Below are positions 1 through 8,631 of a stretch of DNA of 64,000 bases, one piece after another. The notes below the pieces were generated by a model, which worked only from the letters and a program-made list of their open reading frames with translations, did not search any database and had not been told where the DNA came from. Within the stretch, counting starts at the first letter, position 1. Each line of letters opens with the position of its first letter. Origin of the DNA: Enterococcus silesiacus (GTDB lineage Bacteria > Bacillota > Bacilli > Lactobacillales > Enterococcaceae); contig CP013614.1 in the NCBI GenBank assembly GCA_001465115.1, forward strand, positions 1,364,001 through 1,428,000, written 5' to 3'. The translations under genes were made by a program, and so were the position numbers.

Positions 1-442
1 AAAATAGTAGTGTCCATTTTTCTACATCTGAGAAAAAGGCCATTCCTTCATAGATCGCCGCTAATTCCTGATTAAAAATTTCGACAGCATTTCCTTGCTG
101 TGTTTTTTGAACTTGCGTACTCTCGTTATCAGCAATAGCTTCTTCTTGAACTAAGTCGTCCTGCGGTTTACTTTCCGGCTCTACCGTTTCATTTTCTACA
201 AAAACAGCTTGTAATTCGTCCTCTTGCACTTTTTCCTCTAAGGATGAAATCGATTCTGTTGGCCGATTACTTTCTATGATCGTTCCTGTTAAAAAAATAG
301 CCGAATCAAAGGCTTCTTTTAACTTTTGAAAGGCTAATGGTTCTTCATCTACATTTATCGTTTTTAACTTTGCTGCATAAGCCTGTTTAACCTTTTTTTT
401 ATCTGAAGTCGGTTCTAACCCCAATATTTCCCAACAATTCAT
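1..442 (-). CDS. J-domain-like protein, C-terminus outside window
   Basis: Reading leftward from an ATG at 440-442, the frame is open to the window edge (147 codons). The N-terminus MNCWEILGLEPTSDKKKVKQ has the helix I/II pattern of a DnaJ J-domain. The HPD tripeptide that stimulates Hsp70 is not visible between helix II and III, where TINVDEEP stands. After residue 50 comes a long acidic, Glu/Gln-rich linker. Inference: a J-like membrane or scaffold protein rather than an active Hsp40. The remainder lies to the left of the window. Confidence 0.65.
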   Translation of the reverse strand, partial: MNCWEILGLEPTSDKKKVKQAYAAKLKTINVDEEPLAFQKLKEAFDSAIFLTGTIIESNRPTESISSLEEKVQEDELQAVFVENETVEPESKPQDDLVQEEAIADNESTQVQKTQQGNAVEIFNQELAAIYEGMAFFSDVEKWTLLF

Positions 443-800
443 GACACAACCCACTTTCTCATCCCCTCAACAGATAACAGAGCAGACGTGCTTCATTTTT
501 CTTATTTCTGAAGACGATCAAAAACTTTTATCCTATTATATTATGGCAAAGATAAGCAGGAAAAACAATACTAGAAAGAACTTAAAAGTTGTTCCTATTA
601 AACGAATAAGCGCAGATCGTGGTTCTCAGTTCAATGATCTACACTTATTTCTTATGAACATTTTCTTTTGCCATAATAAAAAGCACTGGTAGCTCTTTTA
701 GAAAAGACATTTTTTAAATAGAATATACATTATTATTGTTTCTATCAAAAAAGAGTTGTGAATATAATATATCAAACTTGTTCTTTACCGTCAGTTTATC
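443..800. other. Intergenic, no convincing gene
   Basis: An open frame of 83 codons on the plus strand exists here but shows no ribosome site, no domain and no conserved-looking segment. The left part probably holds the promoter of the leftward J-domain-like gene, since a TATAAT-like run is present on the minus strand around 530-545. The rest is AT-rich sequence leading into the recombinase remnant. Confidence 0.4.
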
Positions 801-1180
801 TTTAGACCAGTAACAGAAAAATACTTTTTTCAGTCTGAGCTAAGTAGCGCTAAAGTTATGAGACAATATAAGCAAGTACTAGAATATTCTACTATCCATT
901 TTGATGATTACTTTATGAAGCTAGGTGAAAATTACGAGAAAGAAAAACAGCTTATTAAGGAATCTAATCAGCAACTTAATGAACAAACAAAATAAAGTAA
1001 GGATATTTCAAAATTTGTGAGTATCGTCAAAAAATATTTTGAACCAAAAGAACTCACATCAGAGATGATGCGAGAACTAATTGAAAAAATTGAATTAGGA
1101 CAGCCTAAGAAAATAAACGGCGGACGCCACCAGACTGTAAAATCCACTACCGTTTTGTGGACGAGTTAAAATTTAAATAG
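801..1180 (+). pseudogene. Remnant of a large serine recombinase, C-terminal end
   Basis: In one frame the sequence reads VLEYSTIHFDDYFMK, then a stop at 993-995, then a segment ending in ELIEKIELGQPKKINGGRHQ. The pattern LIEKI....P..INGGR.Q.V.I.YRFVDEL is the C-terminal signature of the large serine recombinases of Tn4451/Tn5397-type conjugative and mobilizable elements. A missing base near 1140 throws the last residues out of frame; restoring it gives VKIHYRFVDELKF and a stop at 1178. No catalytic N-terminal domain is present. This is the decayed edge of a former mobile element. Confidence 0.7.
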
Positions 1181-1496
1181 ACAGCACAGCAATAAAGCCC
1201 TTAACTGATAAAGCTTTATGCTAAGTTAAGGGCTTTTGTTGTTTTACGGAAGATGCTATAATTCACAAAAAATCTGAGGAACACCGAGTAGGTACCAATC
1301 ATCATCAGTTCATAAACTTACTGTGATTCTTGGCAATTTTCTTGAATTTCCTCTTATTGATGTTGCACAGTACCTACTACACTTTTATACGAAAACTAAA
1401 CCCTTAAAAAAACAAAAAAAAGCTACCTCTACTTAATGCGTAGTTAGCCCTAATTGGTCTAGAACAGTTTAGCAGTTACACCTTAAACTGTTCTTT
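1181..1496. other. Intergenic with terminator and unidentified frameshifted coding trace
   Basis: After the terminator at 1194-1237, two plus-strand frames can be spliced by one frameshift around 1318 into a short peptide trace containing FLEFPLIDVAQYLLHFYTK and a lysine-rich end at about 1434. I do not recognise it. Its position between a recombinase remnant and an IS remnant suggests another degraded mobile-element gene. Confidence 0.3.
1194..1237 (+). terminator. Intrinsic terminator
   Basis: Inverted arms AAAGCCCTTAACT (1194-1206) and AGTTAAGGGCTTTT (1224-1237), with T residues following. It ends the recombinase remnant. Confidence 0.8.
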
Positions 1497-2472
1497 CTAT
1501 TTTTGTAAATAACTTTCTCCAAGTTCATTATAGCGGGACTGATTGGAAAACATCCGATAAATAATACGTAATAATAAATGAACGGTCGCAACAACCGATT
1601 TTTTGTGTCCGGCATTTCTTCTTACCCGAAAGAAAAATGCTTGAATTCGATTAGGGTACAACTGCCGCCGTTCTTCGATTGATTCCTGGAATTTCCTCTA
1701 AACGTTCTACGTATTCTTCATAAGGAACGAGATAGTCATTTATGGTTTCTTCGACTTCTACTAATTGTTTTTCTAAGCACTCAATCTGAGTGAGATGAAG
1801 AGATAACATTTTACGATAATGAGGCGTCATAAACCCTTCTAAGGATTCAAGTAATTGAGGCACTTTTTTACGTAATGTTGTATAAACACACTCGAGAATG
1901 AGTGTTTCTGTGATTTGTTTATTTTTAACTAAAGCATAGAGTAAGCCTCTACCTGATTTTCCATAGATATCTTTAATTACTGAGGTTAATTTGATTCCAG
2001 CATTCTGCAAAACCATGTGACCGCGATTTTTTTCCCGATTCAAATCTTCCACTAAATGTTTGCGGTAGCGGGTTAAATCTCTCAGTTCTTGAATGGGTTC
2101 TGGTGGAACAAAACTTGTAGGGACGACTCCTAATCGAGTGAGTCGCGCAATCCATTCCGCATCTTTCATATCCGTTTTTTTTCCTGGAATATTTTTGATG
2201 TGACGAGGATTCGCCAACTGTAGCTCAAAATGATTCTGTAAAATTCGCCAGACACATTTCCAATAAACGCCCGTGCTTTCCATGCTTATGTGTGTGACTT
2301 CGTAAGAAGTCAACCAATCAGACAAGTCAAAAAGACCACGAGTTGTCGTGTCAAAACTACCAAAGAATTTTTCTGGTCGTTTTTTCCCTTCAGTAGAACG
2401 AATAATACAAGCAACAATCACTTTTTGATGGATGTCTAATCCAGCACAACAAGAACGAAGTACATCTTCCAT
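1497..2472 (-). pseudogene. IS110-family transposase, internally deleted
   Basis: The first 270 residues carry the DEDD domain of IS110 transposases: CAGLDIHQK at the start, the HISMESTGVYWK segment with the acidic residue, and KTDMKDAEWIARL. The frame reaches IPGINRRTAAVV at the start of the C-terminal Transposase_20 domain and then breaks. A different frame continues as RRNAGHKKSVVATVHLLLRI and ends YNELGESYLQK at 1497, which is the extreme C-terminus of the family. So the middle of the C-terminal domain, with its serine, is deleted and the reading frame shifted. The start at 2472 is chosen because AAGGAGG is about 10 bases upstream; the alternative ATG at 2481 overlaps it. Confidence 0.85.
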
Positions 2473-2628
2473 TTTTACCATTCCTCCTTGAAAAAAAGTA
2501 CAGAAGGGGCTATTCTACTTATAGAAACGATTTATTTTTATACGCAGGTTCTAAGACCTAATGATTGGTGCAAATAAGTAGAATGATCTAGTTTGTCCCT
2601 CAAGGTTACTTGGAGAAGAACCTCAATA

Positions 2629-2697
2629 AGTGATCGACCTACAAGCCACTCCTGTCATCTCTAAGTATGACAGGAAAAAGCCTGTAGGTCGATCACT
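2629..2697. repeat. Nested inverted repeat, 69 bp
   Basis: Outer arms AGTGATCGACCTACA (2629-2643) and TGTAGGTCGATCACT (2683-2697) match perfectly. Inside, CCTGTCAT and ATGACAGG form a second stem. It lies between the IS110 remnant and the 3' end of the ABC-F gene and lacks a strong T tract. It may be a terminator or part of a dispersed palindromic element. Confidence 0.6.
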
Positions 2698-2796
2698 TTC
2701 GTTTTCATTCTGTTTGGTGAGGGCGATAGCCCTCATGGGTGTTTGTCTCGGCCTCTTTATTTCTAAGTGTCAAAGACACTAAGAATTGAAGGACTT

Positions 2797-2834
2797 GGTT
2801 CTCGGAGCTAAAGGCTTTGTCTTGGCCTCAGTTT
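2797..2834. repeat. Copy of a dispersed intergenic repeat
   Basis: The run TTCTCGGAGCTAAAGGCTTT followed by GTCTTGGCCTCA matches, with few changes, TTCTCGGAGTTAAACGCTTT followed by TGTCTCGACCTCA at 27125-27159. A weaker TTTGTCTCGGCCTC copy lies at 2742-2755. Both main copies sit at the 3' end of minus-strand genes, and this one just overlaps the ABC-F stop codon. Confidence 0.55.
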
Positions 2835-4339
2835 TGTTTATTATTCTTGCTTAATGGAATCACCTTAGTCGCGATTTTTTCTAAGAAAGCTTGATCGTGT
2901 TCAACTAATACCATTGTCGGTTTTAATGAAAGAATCATTTCCTCCAATTGCTCTTGATTAAATACGTCAAGATAATTTAAGGGCTCATCCCAAATATATA
3001 ATTCGGCTGGCTGGGCTAACGATTTTGCCAGTTCAACTTTTTTACGTTGTCCCATACTCATTTGCTCGATTCGGTTTAAAAAAACTTCCCTTTCCATGCC
3101 TAATTTATGCAGATTATTGAGAAATTCTTGATGATCAAGGCCATGTTCTTCTGAAAAATCTAGTAAGGTTCCTTGATTATCTTCATAATTTTGACGAACA
3201 TAACTGATTTTCAAATTTTTTGGACCCAGTATCTCACCTTCAGCTTCACCAGTAAATTGACCCAATAGAAATTGAATAATCGAGGATTTTCCAGAGCCAT
3301 TGAGTCCTGTCAGCGCAATTCGTTGCCCCTGACTCACTTCAAAGGAAATTTCTTTAAATAAAGCTTGCTCCTGATACGTTAGCGTCAGATTTTCTACTGT
3401 TAATAATCGTTTATGGTGACAGGGTTGATAGTTCATCGTCAGCGGGTCAATGTACTCGATATCTTTTAACAAGCTAGCCTTTTCCGCTACTTGTGTTTCC
3501 ATCCTTTGTTCAATTGTCTTAGCCCGCTTCATGGTACGAGCAGCTCTTGCACCGATAAAACCTGTATCGTAGATTGCCCCGCTACCTTTTTCTGAAGCTT
3601 TGCCGTATTTGTCTTGTTCCTTAGAACGAGACCATTCAGCTTTTTCAGCTGCTGTTTTTTTCAAGCGACTGACTTCTTTTTTTAGTTTTTCATTTTGGGC
3701 TACTTCAAACTCATCTTTGATTTTTTTTTGTTTCTCATAGATAGAAAAATTACCTTGGTACAGTTCTAATTGGCTTTTTTCGATAGACAATACGTGATCG
3801 ACCACTTCATCTACAAACGAGCGATCATGGCTAACTACAATATAGCCCTGTCTTTTCTTTCTTAAATACTCAGCTACTTGTTTACGTCCATTGATATCCA
3901 AATGATTCGTTGGTTCATCGATCAAAGGAAAATAATGGTCATCAATAAATAGTAATGCTAGTAAAACTTTGGTTTGCTCACCGCCGGATAGTGTCGCAAA
4001 TTCCCGCCATAAGATTTCTGGGTCAACATGTAGGAGATTTAACTCCCGTTCGATTTCCCACTGGTCAAAGTCACTGATTTCTTGTAATACATAATACGTT
4101 AGCTGATGCTTATCCTTGATAGGTTGCGGAAAATAGAGAAACTCCAGCTGATGACTAATTTGACCACTATAAGCCAGCTGATTCTGTAATATCTTAAGCA
4201 GCGTTGTTTTGCCACGACCATTTCTGCCGATCAAGCCTAATTTCCATTGCGTATCAAAGTTTAAATTTGCTTGATCAAATAATAACGTTCCTTGAGTATC
4301 ATACCCAAAAGTTAACTGTTTAATTTCAATTTTTGACAT
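2828..4339 (-). CDS. lsa: Lsa-type ABC-F ribosomal protection protein
   Basis: A soluble ABC-F protein of 503 residues with two ATPase cassettes and no membrane segments. Cassette 1 has GRNGRGKTT near residue 38, LSGGE and LIDEPTNHLD; cassette 2 has GLNGSGKSS, the unusual signature MSMGQRKKVELAKSL and IWDEPLNYLD. A lysine/glutamate-rich interdomain linker of roughly 100 residues separates them. Length and sequence resemble E. faecalis Lsa(A), which displaces lincosamides, streptogramin A and pleuromutilins from the ribosome. Inference: intrinsic reduced susceptibility to these drugs. The ATG is preceded by GAGGTGAGAC. A 230-base structured leader suggests drug-inducible attenuation. Confidence 0.88.
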   Translation of the reverse strand: MSKIEIKQLTFGYDTQGTLLFDQANLNFDTQWKLGLIGRNGRGKTTLLKILQNQLAYSGQISHQLEFLYFPQPIKDKHQLTYYVLQEISDFDQWEIERELNLLHVDPEILWREFATLSGGEQTKVLLALLFIDDHYFPLIDEPTNHLDINGRKQVAEYLRKKRQGYIVVSHDRSFVDEVVDHVLSIEKSQLELYQGNFSIYEKQKKIKDEFEVAQNEKLKKEVSRLKKTAAEKAEWSRSKEQDKYGKASEKGSGAIYDTGFIGARAARTMKRAKTIEQRMETQVAEKASLLKDIEYIDPLTMNYQPCHHKRLLTVENLTLTYQEQALFKEISFEVSQGQRIALTGLNGSGKSSIIQFLLGQFTGEAEGEILGPKNLKISYVRQNYEDNQGTLLDFSEEHGLDHQEFLNNLHKLGMEREVFLNRIEQMSMGQRKKVELAKSLAQPAELYIWDEPLNYLDVFNQEQLEEMILSLKPTMVLVEHDQAFLEKIATKVIPLSKNNKQN

Positions 4340-4393
4340 CGTCTCACCTCATTAAAAAAGCTGTCGGAAATTTTACGATTTCCTCTACACTTT

Positions 4394-4471
4394 TCAGGTT
4401 GGCAACTTAATGACGAGTACACAAAAAGACCCGCACACTGAAAAATCAAAGCCAACCTTGAAAATCTGCAC
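4394..4471 (-). CDS. Candidate regulatory leader peptide of the ABC-F gene
   Basis: A 25-codon frame starting with GTG reads MQIFKVGFDFSVCGSFCVLV and ends IKLPT. AAGGGAG lies about 4-5 bases upstream. Its coding sequence contains AAGGTTGGC near its start, and its stop overlaps the complementary GCCAACCT, so ribosome stalling in the peptide would prevent or remodel that long stem. Downstream, GGAAAT and ATTTCC form a short stem followed by GACAGCTTTTTT, just ahead of the ABC-F ribosome site. This is the architecture of translation-attenuation leaders of ribosome-protection and Erm genes. The GTG start is the weak point. Confidence 0.5.
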   Translation of the reverse strand: MQIFKVGFDFSVCGSFCVLVIKLPT

Positions 4472-4575
4472 ACTGCTCCCTTGGTGTTTCTTCAAGTTAC
4501 AGTCTGAATGCAGCTTCAACAAATTGACTTAATTTTTCAACGCACGGATCCCTCACTTCGTTTTTTATTGCATTT

Positions 4576-4605
4576 ACTATATCATGCTCAATTCATAATT
4601 GTCAA
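4576..4605 (-). promoter_or_regulatory. Promoter of the ABC-F gene
   Basis: TTGACA (minus strand, 4600-4605), an 18-base spacer, then TATAGT (4576-4581). Transcription would begin near 4569, giving a leader of about 230 bases. Confidence 0.65.
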
Positions 4606-4974
4606 CAATCAGTTCTGTAATTAATAAGTGATTTATAGATGATATTTATTTAATGCAACTTTCTATGGCAATTGTTTCAAAAAAACAAGTAGCTAGCCTC
4701 GATCATTCAGTGTTCACGATTCTAGATACTTTAGAGGCAGTCGTGAACAACACTTAATCCAAGCATATCTTTAAGCATGTTCGCTAGCTACACACAAATT
4801 TGAACAAAAATTTTCACCTTTTATGATTAAGGCTTAGTATTTTTGAAAAATATCTTTCAATCTATCTCTTTCTCTGCATTTAGTTGTTTTTATCCTTTAT
4901 ACTATGATTATGAATCTGATGGAATTTGATTAAAAAAATAGTCGCTGACATGTACAGCAAAAGGGGATTTTACA
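4606..4974. other. Intergenic region with a structured element
   Basis: Between the divergent ABC-F and VOC genes. At 4689-4791 there are nested stems: GTAGCTAGC with GCTAGCTAC as the outer pair (9 bp) and TGTTCACGA with TCGTGAACA inside (9 bp). Read on the minus strand the outer stem is followed by TTGTTTTTTT, as in an intrinsic terminator, so this could be the 3' end of a small RNA. I see no protein frame. The VOC gene's ribosome site AAGGGGA is at about 4962. Confidence 0.45.
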
Positions 4975-5358
4975 ATGAAAATCGAACATATTGGTTTGTG
5001 GGTAAACGATTTAGAAAATATGCGGACGTTTTACGAAACGTATTTTAATGCAACGGTTTCTGAACTTTACCACAATAAGAAAACGAGTTTTCGTTCTTAC
5101 TTTTTAACGTTTACAGATGGTGCCAGACTAGAGATTATGTCGCGAGATGATGTGATCAACCGTCATTCAGGAAATGAAATCCTAGGTTTTGCTCATTTAG
5201 CAATTTCATTAGGCAGTGCAGAAAATGTTGACAATCTTACAGCCATCTTAGTCATGGAAGGGTATGAATTATTAAGTCCTGCCCGCACAACAGGCGATGG
5301 CTATTACGAGTCTGTGATCGCTGACCCTGAAGGAAATCGATTAGAATTAACTATTTAA
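4975..5358 (+). CDS. VOC-family (glyoxalase-fold) protein
   Basis: 127 residues with the paired beta-alpha-beta-beta-beta units of the vicinal oxygen chelate superfamily. Candidate metal ligands are H5 (KIEHIGLWV), the histidine in GFAHLAIS and the glutamate in NRLELTI at the end. The sequence GDGYYESVIADPEGN is typical of glyoxalase I-like and fosfomycin-type members. The substrate cannot be read from sequence. It is followed 26 bases later by a HAD phosphatase, so the two are probably co-transcribed. Confidence 0.8.
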   Translation: MKIEHIGLWVNDLENMRTFYETYFNATVSELYHNKKTSFRSYFLTFTDGARLEIMSRDDVINRHSGNEILGFAHLAISLGSAENVDNLTAILVMEGYELLSPARTTGDGYYESVIADPEGNRLELTI

Positions 5359-5384
5359 ATTCAACACTAGATGGAGGAAATGAC

Positions 5385-6224
5385 ATGGATGTAAAAGCAA
5401 TTGTTTTAGATATTGATGGGACACTTTTGAATGACGAAAAAAAAATGACCAATCAAACAAAAGAAGCCTTGATTGCAGCTCAACGCAATGGCATTAAAGT
5501 GATTCTTGCTTCAGGACGGCCAACTCCCGGAATGTTAAAATATGTTGAAGAATTGAAAATGGATCAATATAACGGTCTGATTGTTTCTTATAATGGTGCT
5601 CATGTTTTGGATGTTAGTACACAAAGAGAGTTATTCAGTCAGCCACTTTCTATTGAAAATAGCAAAACAATTTTAGAACACCTAAAGCAATTCGACGTGA
5701 AACCAATGATCGCCAAAGATGGCTATATGTATGTTAATAATGTCTTTGATGGGATGCTGGATTTAGGCTCTCCTGATGGGCTATTCAATATTATTGAGTA
5801 TGAATCACGTGGCGGCAACTTTCAATTATGTGAAAAAACAGATTTAGCTGCGTTTGTAGATTTTCCATTGCATAAAATTTTAGTGGCTGCTCAACCTGAG
5901 TATTTACAGGGAAATTGGCAAAACATTCTGGCTCCATTCGAACACTCTGTCAGTGGAATGTTCTCTGCACCAATGTATTTTGAATTTACCGACCAAGGGA
6001 TCGATAAAGCAAATGCCCTTGAACAAACGTTAAAACCTCTAGGAATTCATCAAGAACATATTATTTCATTTGGTGATGGTCATAACGATCTATCTTTGAT
6101 CAACTATGCTGGAATGGGCGTTGCGATGGGAAATGCTGTCACAGAATTAAAGAATGTTGCAGATAAAATCACGACTTCCAATAACGAAGAAGGAATCGCT
6201 AAAGCATTAGCTGAGCTACTTTAA
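5385..6224 (+). CDS. Cof-type HAD-superfamily phosphatase
   Basis: 279 residues, the usual length for the Cof/YidA branch of haloacid dehalogenase phosphatases, cytosolic and Mg-dependent. The nucleophile motif DIDGT is at residues 9-13, the second motif SGRP near 44, and the metal-binding motif GDGHNDLSLI near 227. The large C2 cap between them usually sets specificity for sugar phosphates or flavin nucleotides. TGGAGGAAATGAC gives a good ribosome site. Probably translated from the same message as the VOC gene. Confidence 0.88.
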   Translation: MDVKAIVLDIDGTLLNDEKKMTNQTKEALIAAQRNGIKVILASGRPTPGMLKYVEELKMDQYNGLIVSYNGAHVLDVSTQRELFSQPLSIENSKTILEHLKQFDVKPMIAKDGYMYVNNVFDGMLDLGSPDGLFNIIEYESRGGNFQLCEKTDLAAFVDFPLHKILVAAQPEYLQGNWQNILAPFEHSVSGMFSAPMYFEFTDQGIDKANALEQTLKPLGIHQEHIISFGDGHNDLSLINYAGMGVAMGNAVTELKNVADKITTSNNEEGIAKALAELL

Positions 6225-6233
6225 TAGCAAACA

Positions 6234-6267
6234 ATAGGTTAGGGCCAAAATCCTAATCTATTTTTTT
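6234..6267 (+). terminator. Intrinsic terminator
   Basis: ATAGGTTAGG and CCTAATCTAT arms followed by seven T residues, after the HAD gene. Confidence 0.8.
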
Positions 6268-6333
6268 ATTTCTCACATAATAAGCGAGAATCAGGTATAA
6301 TTCATTTATACGAACTGAAAGGTGTTTTGTGTA

Positions 6334-7185
6334 ATGAATTTAATGCTTAAATTAAAAAATTTGGACAGACTTACCACAAGTGAAAAAGCACTTGTTGACT
6401 ATATTCTTGCCTTTCCAGAAAAGGTGATTCATTTTTCACCGAAAGAATTGGCTGAGCATTCTTTTGTCTCGATTTCGACTATATATCGTTTGATCAATAA
6501 ACTTGATTTGGATGGTTTAAATGATCTTAAATTAGCCTTAGTCAATTATTTAAATGAACACACTGCCGGACAGATCATCGATATTGATTACCCCATTTCT
6601 GCTGAAGATAATCATTACGCTATGACCAACAAGCTAAAAACGGTCTATGAGCAAACCGTGCAATCAACAATCGATGCAAATACAGTTGAAATGATGGCTC
6701 TTACAAACACGCTGTTAGAAGAATCTGAGTTTATTGATGTTTATGCCTCATCCGCTAACATCTACTTTGCTCAAAATTTTCAATTTCAAATGCAGGAAAT
6801 TGGGCGAAATATTAATGTCCCGATTGATGATTATAGACAAAATCTATCCGCTGTAAATAGCACTTCTGATCATTTAGCGATTGTTGTATCTTATGAAGGA
6901 CGCGGTTCCAGCGTAAAGAAAATTCTCGACATTTTAAGCAAAAATAGTAGTAAAATTCTATTGATTACATCAAAGAATAGCCCACTTTTACATGAAAAAG
7001 TCGATGGTATTTTATTGTTTCCTTCACTGGAAAATCATTATAATAAGATTTCCTCTTTTTCAACACGGATGTCATTGATGTATCTTTTTGATCGTTTATA
7101 TCTTAGTTATTTTACTCTAGACTATGAAAAGAATTTGGCTTATAAATTAGATAATTATCAAAAAATGAATCCAGAGCTGATTTAG
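6334..7185 (+). CDS. RpiR/MurR-family transcriptional regulator
   Basis: An N-terminal RpiR helix-turn-helix (FSPKELAEHSFVSISTIYRL) is followed by a SIS sugar-phosphate-binding domain with VVSYEGRGSSVKKIL at its ligand loop. Such proteins sense phosphosugars and control sugar or amino-sugar genes. I place the start at the ATG at 6334 because AAAGGTG is 9 bases upstream; an in-frame GTG at 6322 sits inside that ribosome site. It is alone on its transcript. The target is unknown; the convergent GH3 hexosaminidase is a possible metabolic partner. Confidence 0.85.
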   Translation: MNLMLKLKNLDRLTTSEKALVDYILAFPEKVIHFSPKELAEHSFVSISTIYRLINKLDLDGLNDLKLALVNYLNEHTAGQIIDIDYPISAEDNHYAMTNKLKTVYEQTVQSTIDANTVEMMALTNTLLEESEFIDVYASSANIYFAQNFQFQMQEIGRNINVPIDDYRQNLSAVNSTSDHLAIVVSYEGRGSSVKKILDILSKNSSKILLITSKNSPLLHEKVDGILLFPSLENHYNKISSFSTRMSLMYLFDRLYLSYFTLDYEKNLAYKLDNYQKMNPELI

Positions 7186-7199
7186 CTAACATTGATACC

Positions 7200-7239
7200 A
7201 AAAAGATCGCACAGCAACTATTCGCTGAACGATCTTTTG
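7200..7239. terminator. Bidirectional terminator
   Basis: AAAAGATCG (7201-7209) and CGATCTTTT (7230-7238) with an inner CAGC/GCTG pair, between convergent genes. Confidence 0.8.
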
Positions 7240-7248
7240 AGCTTATCT

Positions 7249-8442
7249 TTAAGTTAATAATCCTAAGTCACTTTTCATTTTTAATACGCGATAAACAGAT
7301 TGGTTCAAAGCGGGTTCAGAATAAGTTCCTTGCTTGATTCCTTGTAATACATAGGGGATTTGCGCTTGAAATGAGGAGGACAAAATCAAATCATTGCCTG
7401 CCATTAACGCCGCTAACCCTGCCTCTTCTTGAGAAATGAAATCAGCTAATCCCGCCATATCCATATCATCTGTCATAATTACTCCTTGAAACCCTAATTC
7501 ATTGCGCAATAACTCATGAACTGGCTGAGAAATGGATGCTGGTGAGCGATCATCGATACTTGTGATAATATTGTGAGAAACCATAATACTGTCCGCACCA
7601 GCCGCAATCCCAGCTTTGATTGGTAAAAAATCATTTTGTCGTAAGGCTTCTAAACTTCTAGTATCATAGACAATCTCTACATGTGAATCGCGATTATCAC
7701 CATATCCTGGAAAATGTTTCAATGTTGAGGCAATTTTTTGCTGTTTTAACTCCTCCACACTGGCCTTAATGTACTCACTCGTTTTTTCAGCATCTACTCC
7801 TAATGTTCGATCATAAATAAATGCCTCTGGGTCAGTAGCAACATCTGCATCTGGAAATAGCCCTCCTTGTACACCATAGGAGCGAAGTACTTCCGATTTT
7901 TTTTGAATATCAGACCGAATACCAGGTAACCCTGCTTCTTGATAAATTTCCATTGGTGCTTTAAATGCTTCAGGGACTAAATTATTTCCTCCACTTAAAC
8001 GTGAAACCGTACCACCTTCTTCATCAGATGCAATAAATAGTGGTAATGTGCTCACCGATTGATAAGCAGCGATTTTTTCTTTTAACTCCGTTGATGTCAC
8101 CGCTTCAACATCTCGCCCAAATAAAAGATACCCTCCTAAATGGTAGTTTTGAATGCTCTCTTGCTGTTCTTCCATCGGAACTCGAGCTAAAAATAATTGC
8201 CCCACTTTTTCTTCCACACTCATTGAAGCAATCAAATCATTGATTGTCTTTTCTTGATTTTTTGGATTTACGTGCTGATCACTTTGTTGCGTAGCCTTAC
8301 TTTGCTCTCGCTCATTTGTTTGCGCTGATTTTGTTTCTGCTGTGTTCTTTGACTGTGTACCATCATTTTTGTTCACTAGCCACATAACACCAAAACTAAT
8401 GCCAAAAATCAGTAACAATATAGCGACTGCGCTAGTTATCAT
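7249..8442 (-). CDS. Glycoside hydrolase family 3, NagZ-like, membrane-anchored
   Basis: A hydrophobic N-terminal segment (about residues 3-22) is followed by a polar Ser/Thr/Gln linker and a GH3 TIM barrel. KHFPGYGDNRDSH is the NagZ motif that carries the His-Asp dyad, and VIMTDDMDMAGL holds the nucleophile aspartate. Predicted role: exo-beta-N-acetylglucosaminidase acting on peptidoglycan fragments outside the membrane. GGAGG lies 22 bases before the ATG, too far. Seven bases after GGAGG is an in-frame ATC (8455-8457), which would add INNKA. The true start may therefore be an unusual codon. Confidence 0.85.
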   Translation of the reverse strand: MITSAVAILLLIFGISFGVMWLVNKNDGTQSKNTAETKSAQTNEREQSKATQQSDQHVNPKNQEKTINDLIASMSVEEKVGQLFLARVPMEEQQESIQNYHLGGYLLFGRDVEAVTSTELKEKIAAYQSVSTLPLFIASDEEGGTVSRLSGGNNLVPEAFKAPMEIYQEAGLPGIRSDIQKKSEVLRSYGVQGGLFPDADVATDPEAFIYDRTLGVDAEKTSEYIKASVEELKQQKIASTLKHFPGYGDNRDSHVEIVYDTRSLEALRQNDFLPIKAGIAAGADSIMVSHNIITSIDDRSPASISQPVHELLRNELGFQGVIMTDDMDMAGLADFISQEEAGLAALMAGNDLILSSSFQAQIPYVLQGIKQGTYSEPALNQSVYRVLKMKSDLGLLT

Positions 8443-8631
8443 TGCTTTATTATTGATCGTATTTCCTCCTCACGTCACTGAGATCATTTTAACAGTGTCA
8501 CTACATTATAATTAGGTTATATCCCATCAGTCAATTTTTTCACTTGTTTGCGCCTGATATTTTTGACAAAAAAATGTACACATGAGATGCTTACTCGTAG
8601 TAAATAAAAGAAGAGAGAAGGTTGGATTTTT

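Noticed and set aside
275..440. Canonical DnaJ/Hsp40
   Set aside because: No HPD motif and no Gly/Phe or zinc-finger region within the visible part.
441..692. 83-codon plus-strand frame
   Set aside because: No ribosome site or domain; overlaps the start of the leftward J-domain-like gene by two bases and lies in its promoter region.
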